This document shows positions 57,150-64,000 of a stretch of DNA of 64,000 nt, piece by piece. The position numbers and the translations under genes were made by a program. The first letter of the stretch is position 1, and each line of letters opens with the position of its first letter. The notes below the pieces were generated by a model. It was not told the DNA's origin. It did not search any database and was given only the letters and a program-made list of their open reading frames with translations. Location: NCBI RefSeq assembly GCF_026914185.1, contig NC_070568.1:4732001-4796000 (forward strand), written 5' to 3'. The stretch is from Puccinia triticina (taxonomy: Eukaryota > Basidiomycota > Pucciniomycetes > Pucciniales > Pucciniaceae).

Positions 57150-57410
57150 TGACAGCGCAGCCTACAGAACCAAAAACACTCGCTGCTCATGATTTAATCC
57201 AAGATGATTTTCTAACTCAGCCCTCGCCGTTTCTCTCTCCGTGTGATGATCAAGTTGATGACCACAGAGAGCTCTTATTTCTACATGGTGCGCTCTTAGC
57301 TTGTTTCATTTGACTTGCCTACTGATGTGAAAACTCCCTTTGTAGACCCCCATTTCGAGAACTGGATGGAAGGATTTTTCTCTGTTAAGTCAGAAGCAGG
57401 AAACCAAATT

Positions 57411-57690
57411 AATGGATCACCATCAGGAGAACACTTGAATTCTATTATTGCCAATGAGGCCAATGCCTACAAAGGTCAGATGAAGCGCAGTCTTATCAAT
57501 AGCGCAGTCCTATCAATAGAAAACTTCTCTGGCCAAGTCGGCTCGCTGATCAAATACCCCCCACCGTGCTGAGCTGGATCACCATCAGAAGAAAGTGGGA
57601 ATTCTATAATTGCCAATGATGCAGGTCAGATCAAGTGCAGTCCTATCAATGCGATGCTTTGGCCAATTTGACTTGCTGATCAAATATTCG
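57411..57690. repeat. Direct duplication, about 115-150 bp
   Basis: 57411-57557 and 57574-57690 share, in order, GGATCACCATCAG, AATTCTAT.ATTGCCAATGA, GGTCAGAT.AAG, CAGTCCTATCAAT and GCTGATCAAATA. Copies have diverged by indels. Confidence 0.75.
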
Positions 57691-58009
57691 ACCTACGTTC
57701 CTTGTATCCAGAACCAGTCGCTCGGGTCGTCAATCAGGAGGAAAACTCCAATTCCATACGAGGAAAACAGCCAAGATCCATACTGGGGAAACACCCAAGA
57801 GCTGAACCAACGGAAGAAATAGATCCTCCACTCCAAGAGCAAAAGAAATTCACTTGGAATATGTTGGCCAAATTATACAACAATAAACAAGATATTGTGA
57901 ATCTTCAAAGACTTGCAAATATTAACTTTTGGAAATATCATCCTGAATATAAACAAATTACTGACAAATACAAAAAACACGTTGAAAAAGAATTGTCCAA
58001 GGTGAATGT

Positions 58010-58122
58010 GACACCAGGAAAAAACAATGATCACTGGTCTGCAAGTGACATAAGAAAGTACAAAGGCCCCTTTGTACTTTGCTATGTCACTTGTTGACAA
58101 GTGATAATTGTTTTTTCCTGGT
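58010..58122. mobile_element. Foldback MITE, 113 bp, inserted in coding sequence
   Basis: An almost complete palindrome: ACACCAGGAAAAAACAATGA at the left pairs with the inverse at the right, meeting at AAAGGCCCCTTT. GTGAATGT flanks it exactly (58002-58009 and 58123-58130). The 8-bp duplication suggests a hAT-type transposase acted on it. Confidence 0.88.
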
Positions 58123-58595
58123 GTGAATGTCTTCAGATTTTTGGATATTAGAGACTCACAAGCCTTACCAATCAGAATCTACAAGGTCAGAAATTCAGAT
58201 AGTGAGACCACGTACCAATACCATATGAGACTACACCAGAAATATAGAAATAATGAACCAGTTCCAGTCCGCAAGAAAGTCATCTTGAGACAAGCCGTCA
58301 AGATTGCCAGAGATCTTAGCCTTGATCACAATTGGTTCGAGTTAGCTGGACTAGATCAAGTGATGTTCGGGGTGACAGGGAGGAGGCAAAAAGATTTAAT
58401 TGTATGGCTTTTTGAAATTCTACTCAATGGAACTTGGACAAGATGGCCACTACTCGGCCAAATTGAACTTGATGAAGACCTACCAACAAATATTGATGAA
58501 TTCTTCAATAGCAATGCTCAGAAATGTCTCATCAACTACCTAAGTCCTGACCACACCAAATACGTTAACAGGAAAGTCACCTTAAGGGTTGCAAC

Positions 58596-58953
58596 AGGAC
58601 CCTGGAAACCCCCAATGTAGGTGGGTAACCTAAATGTATGAATTTTTACATTTTTTTGCAAAATGTTAGGCACAAAATTGGTATGAATGGGGTTTGGAAC
58701 CCAAAAGGGTACGCACCAAACATGGCATTTATGTATGGATTTCTGCTGATAGTCAGTTAAATCCCCTAAAACCCGCAGAACCCCGCTTACCTTTGGGGAT
58801 TTTGGGCTCTCCGGGGCAATTTTGCCCCAGGCATAGGCACAAAAATGTATGAATCAGCCAAAAAAAGCCATTCCCGGTGCCTCCCAATGCATGAATTTTG
58901 CCAAAATCTTGGACTTTTGGTTACCCACATCTATAGGGGGTTTCCAGGGTCCT
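58596..58953. mobile_element. MITE, 358 bp, AGGACCC family, inserted in coding sequence
   Basis: Terminal inverted repeats of about 35 bp begin AGGACCCTGGAAACCCCC at both ends. Flanks are GTTGCAAC (58588-58595) and GTTGCAAT (58954-58961), an 8-bp target duplication with one change. The ends resemble 2771-3373, and the body matches 33458-33716 in reverse. Confidence 0.88.
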
Positions 58954-59145
58954 GTTGCAATTGATTTGATGGGGTTTTGGTATGAAGAATCTGCTTCTGG
59001 CATCATCCACGCCCATGCTTCAACAATCATTCCTCATCTTCCCAGACCCTTTGACCAGAAGATTTATGAAAAAATAGGTACATTTGTGTTGCAGGACAAC
59101 TATCTTTTGACTAGGCATCAAAAATCAAAGAGGACAATCAGCTGA

Positions 59146-59770
59146 AACAATCTCTACAACAACAAAAACCTTTCCCAACTACCACCATCTGATAGATATC
59201 TGAGACTTCATTACTGCTGTTGTCATTTCACCTAATTCAATGAATGTTTTTTGCACATTCACATGACAATGTGCACATTGACTGTGCATTGATTGTGCAT
59301 AGAAGAAAAAGGAATTCCGCAAAGATATACCAGGGAAATAGATTATCACTTGATTACGAGTGACATTGAGCAACAATGGATGCAACTCCTTTTTGGCTCC
59401 TGTTGTACTGCCAATGGACTACAATGAGCTTTTTTCCTCTAATGGGGGCTTCACTCATACATAAAGAGATACATAGATGTAGTACTGGACACCGGCCCAA
59501 TTGCCATCACCCTCCATTACTTACTTTTGTATGTGGTTACAGATTCTGTGGATTTACAAAGATTGGGATTTCCTGAAAATCTTGCAATCTGTGGCAAGCT
59601 ACTTTTTGAAAACATTAACAGCTGGTTTTCAATAATTTCTTGATGAATTTTGGTGCTTGAAAACCCAGACTGCCACTGCAAAGATTTGGGCATAACTCGC
59701 GACCCTCTGCTGCAGATAGTGTCCCGCCGGGATGTGGGGTCTCTTTGGGACCCTCCATCTGAGAGGCTTA
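59146..59770. other. No gene seen
   Basis: No recognisable coding content or repeats of note; ends at the TTA target of the next element. Confidence 0.45.
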
Positions 59771-60700
59771 GAGCAACTCCACCGCGGGCCCTAAATTGGG
59801 TCTCTAGTTGGAATTTACTGACTCAACCCAACCCACCGCGGGCGCTATTAGTGTCAAAATTTTACAGGTGTCCCCAAATTTCATGCCCGAGTCCGTACAT
59901 GTAGGGACTCCTAGAGACTCTCTCCAACGACCCAAAAGACACTGTCACATAACAACAACATTGTGAAACTCCATTGGTCACCTCCTCAATGAACGGAACC
60001 AATCTTACAATATGTACTCATCTCAATGAACGGAACCAACCGGCCATTGAGGAGATGTATTGCTCCTCTCGGTGACCGGAAAGAACCGGCCATCAAGGAG
60101 AATTATTACTCATCTTGATCACCGGAACGAACCGGCCATTGAGGAGATTTATTGCTCCTATCGATGAACGGAACAAACCAGCCGTCAAGGAGAGTTATTA
60201 TCCTCTTGATGACTGCTCCGTTCCGGCCATCAAGGGGAGTTATTACTCCTCTCGATGTCCAGAACGAACCGGCCATCGCAGCAGCGACCGACCGGTTGTC
60301 AGCCACACACACACCAATCAATCCTCAATGACCGGTTTGTACCGGTCATTGAGGTGAGTCCACTTCATGATTTCTCGATGACCGCCATGGAAGGCCATCA
60401 AACGAGGCGGTCATCAAAAAACATGCAAATGTTCTGGATGACCGGTTAGTGACGGCCATCAAGGAGTGTTATTTATGTATCCACCTCGGATGGTCATTGC
60501 ACAAAGTGCATTCGTTCTGGATGACCGGTTTGTGCCCGTCATGGAATACATGTACATCAGTGGCGTGTCAGTGATTTTTAGAGACTCCCTTTGGAGGCTC
60601 GCGGTGTATGCCGCAGCAGTTTGGGGCGGTAAAACCTGCTGCGCAGTCCCGAAGATTGAATTTTAGCGACCCCAAACTAGGGCCCGCGGTGGAGATGTTC
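59771..60700. mobile_element. Harbinger-like non-autonomous element, 930 bp
   Basis: Ends GAGCAACTCCACCGCGGGCC and, inverted, GAACATCTCCACCGCGGGCC, flanked by TTA (59768-59770 and 60701-60703). GAGCATCTCCA-type ends with TTA duplications define Tourist/Harbinger MITEs. The interior (about 59990-60550) is a minisatellite of GAACCGGCCATTGAGGAG and related words. No transposase. Confidence 0.9.
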
Positions 60701-60957
60701 TTAGGGGTCATTGGGCAGGGTCTTGAGTGGTCTACCATGATCTGGCCCAAGTCTTTAAGCACAGGTGACACATTCGGACAATGTTTGACACAAGTTCGTT
60801 CATCTGGCTGCAGGGTATCTCTAGGATAGGATTCACCTTCTCTAAATCTCTGTTAGGCAACAGAGTGTGGATGAAGATTATCATGCAATTAAGAGACAAC
60901 TAATACAAAATTATAACAAAACATGACAAGAGAAAATAATGGATGCAGTTCGGACGA
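60701..60957. other. Histone H3 3' flank
   Basis: No gene seen. A poly-A-rich stretch downstream of the H3 stop is consistent with a 3' untranslated region. Confidence 0.5.
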
Positions 60958-62628
<1,671 letters not shown>

Positions 62629-63388
62629 TCACTTCTTTCTCCCATCAAATTTAAGATCTTTCCGCTTTCATCATACCGCCCGTGTACATGTATTACTTTG
62701 TTCTGGCGTTCACCTGCTTTCACTTTCTTATTGCGAGTTATGTTGTTTAATTACCCTTTGCAACTTTTTTAACACATTCATCCAAATTAAATGAAAACTC
62801 GCTATAAGTGCATATGGTGCTGCAAGTGTCTCTGGGCACATACCCAGCTTCCGCTTGGCCGAGTGCCACCGAGGGTTTCAGGCATGCCTAGGGCACTTAT
62901 AGGGCAGGATGGGCTTGGCACATGCCCCAGGCCGCTTGGCGCTGGGCCGACAGGATCGTCAATGACTCGGCGCACACGCCGGTCAATCACACAACTCCGG
63001 CCCCTCGCCTGCAGCTGACCCAACGAATGCGTCTGTCCGCTCGAAGTAGCCTCGGTCAGCTAACCTGCCCATAAACCCGGGTTAGTTAACCCGAGAAATG
63101 CGAATGCTTAACCGTTGTCACCAACGGTTGGTCCAATCACCCGAAAACCTTCCCAACCCAGCTTGGTCGCCATCAACCGAGAATCTGTGCCCCTCTGACG
63201 CCCTGTGTTTTTCAGCTTACACTCCCATGCAGAAAGCTCTGTGGAGTCCGGCTTCCAAGCCGCTGTGGAACTCTCACCTGTATTGCCAAAAGGATGGAAC
63301 CCGCTGAGCCCGAGGTATAAACTGGAATGTGCACTTCTCCACAAAATTGGGCAATGCTCTCGAGGTCCGTGATTGGACAAAAAGTGAA
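62629..63388. other. No gene seen
   Basis: H4 3' flank, then moderately GC-rich DNA (about 62830-63080) with no recognisable gene or repeat. Confidence 0.5.
63379..63383 (-). terminator. RNA polymerase III terminator of tRNA-Asp
   Basis: A run of five T on the minus strand lies five bases after the mature 3' end of the tRNA. Confidence 0.85.
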
Positions 63389-63460
63389 CTCTCCGTCCGG
63401 GAATTGAACCCGGGTCACCCGCGTGACAAGCGGGTATACTGACCTCTATACTAACGAAGA
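63389..63460 (-). tRNA. trnD: tRNA-Asp (anticodon GTC)
   Basis: Read on the minus strand (72 nt): acceptor stem TCTTCGT pairs with ACGGAGA (one G-U) and G73 follows. The anticodon arm is CCCGC-TTGTCAC-GCGGG with GTC in the loop; the T arm is CCGGG-TTCAATT-CCCGG. A box and B box (GGTTCAATTCC) are intact. No intron. Confidence 0.97.
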
Positions 63461-63601
63461 TTTCGATGCTAGACAAAATAAATTTCGGGTATAAACCAAG
63501 GCAGCCAAGTCAGGAGGGCTTGTGGAATAAATGTCATGACTCCTGACGCGACGGTACGCGTGAGCTCTCCCAGCACCGCAACGTTCAAACACGACCACAT
63601 C

Positions 63602-64000
63602 ATGGCGTCACAAAGCATCTTCAACACCGGATCGGAGGACTCACCGGACCTCTACAAGACCTTAGAGTTGATTTCACGCGAGGCTACCGAAGCTGAGATC
63701 CGAACGGCCTACCGAAAACAAGCACTCCGATATCATCCCGATAAGATATCTGCCTCAAAATCCGAGGAAGAGAAGCTAGAAGCCCGTCAAAAGTTCGATC
63801 AGGTCGGACTGGCTTACAAGATACTCAGCGACGCCAAACTTCGCGAGCGTTACGATAAGACTGGCAAGACTGATGAGAACCCGTTCCTCGATGGTCTCGA
63901 TGACGAAGCTAGTTGGTCCGCATATTTCAAAGACCTCTGGTCGGGTGAGGTCAACGCCCAAACGATCGAAGAATTCACGAACAAGTATCGGGGTGTGTGT
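63602..64000 (+). CDS. J-domain protein, DNAJC9-like (3' end outside window)
   Basis: From ATG 63602 the J domain runs [33 protein letters not shown] (with the essential HPD), then [20 protein letters not shown]. It is followed by [18 protein letters not shown] and [11 protein letters not shown]. The short acidic linker and the FKDLW...FTNKYRG helix are the pattern of DNAJC9, an Hsp70 co-chaperone of histones H3-H4; its position next to the H3/H4 pair is probably coincidence. It is cut by the window end; GTGTGT at the edge could be an intron donor. Confidence 0.85.
   Translation, partial: MASQSIFNTGSEDSPDLYKTLELISREATEAEIRTAYRKQALRYHPDKISASKSEEEKLEARQKFDQVGLAYKILSDAKLRERYDKTGKTDENPFLDGLDDEASWSAYFKDLWSGEVNAQTIEEFTNKYRGVC

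Larger units (their letters stand above)
57315..59145 (+). pseudogene. Unknown protein gene broken by two MITE insertions
   Basis: Coding-quality sequence lies in three pieces: 57702-58009, 58123-58595 and 58954-59145. The first insert (113 bp plus 8-bp duplication = 121 bp) shifts the frame by one, exactly the offset between pieces one and two; the second (358 + 8 = 366 bp) keeps the frame, as seen, but brings in a stop (TAG at 58618). Without them one open frame would run from 57702 to 59145. The product is basic and helical (VPVRKKVILRQAVKIARDLS; ADL-type loops; NGTWTRWPLLGQIELDEDLP) and matches no family I know. An N-terminal part may lie at 57315-57572, whose sequence is partly repeated at 57574-57688. 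Today it should be non-functional unless the inserts are spliced out. Confidence 0.7.

Overview
The window looks like nuclear DNA of a rust fungus (Pucciniales, most likely Puccinia or a close relative). Genes are split by many short GT-AG introns (mostly 60-110 bp), lie in compact islands, and are separated by AT-rich DNA packed with small transposons. Conserved fungal genes sit beside lineage-specific genes for secreted proteins that I cannot match to any known domain. No prokaryotic features (operons, Shine-Dalgarno sites, CRISPR) are present.

Layout. 1-6.1 kb: transposon debris with three MITEs and two stranded host-gene exons (a PBS2-type MAPKK kinase exon and a RIC1-like exon). 6.2-9.0 kb: an 11-exon gene with micro-exons for a 639-aa secreted protein. 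9.7-15.4 kb: CWC21 (spliceosome) diverging from a UBA-UIM-UIM-USP protein that lacks the catalytic cysteine and reads in frame into a TSR4/PDCD2-like ribosome-assembly protein. 16.4-19.9 kb: VPS35 (retromer). 20.6-24.6 kb: a nine-exon gene for an 868-aa secreted protein. 27.2-33.5 kb: a roughly 1,980-aa RasGEF of LTE1-like layout. 33.5-37.0 kb: nested transposons with a 41-bp palindromic satellite. 37.0-38.7 kb: a seven-exon secreted protein (381 aa). 39.1-40.9 kb: copia gag remnant, degenerate telomere-like repeats and a Helitron 3' end. 41.5-43.0 kb: a single-exon secreted protein with a large internal duplication. 43-49.4 kb: gene-poor. 49.4-50.9 kb: PHS1, the very-long-chain 3-hydroxyacyl-CoA dehydratase. 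51-60.7 kb: dense non-autonomous elements (CACTA-like, TRIM, hAT, Harbinger-like) and an open frame broken by two MITEs. 61.0-62.6 kb: a divergent histone H3/H4 pair. 63.4 kb: tRNA-Asp(GTC). 63.6 kb to the end: a DNAJC9-like J-protein that runs off the window.

The housekeeping genes do not form a pathway; they are ordinary neighbours. The distinctive parts are the four secreted-protein genes, three of them assembled from very small exons; the dead deubiquitinase joined in frame to TSR4; and an unusually legible set of transposons, twelve with intact target-site duplications, two of which can be seen to have broken one coding frame.

Exon boundaries were chosen by eye from GT-AG sites and reading-frame phase. 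Where phases close perfectly over many exons I trust the model; where they do not, the entry says so. No database search was possible.
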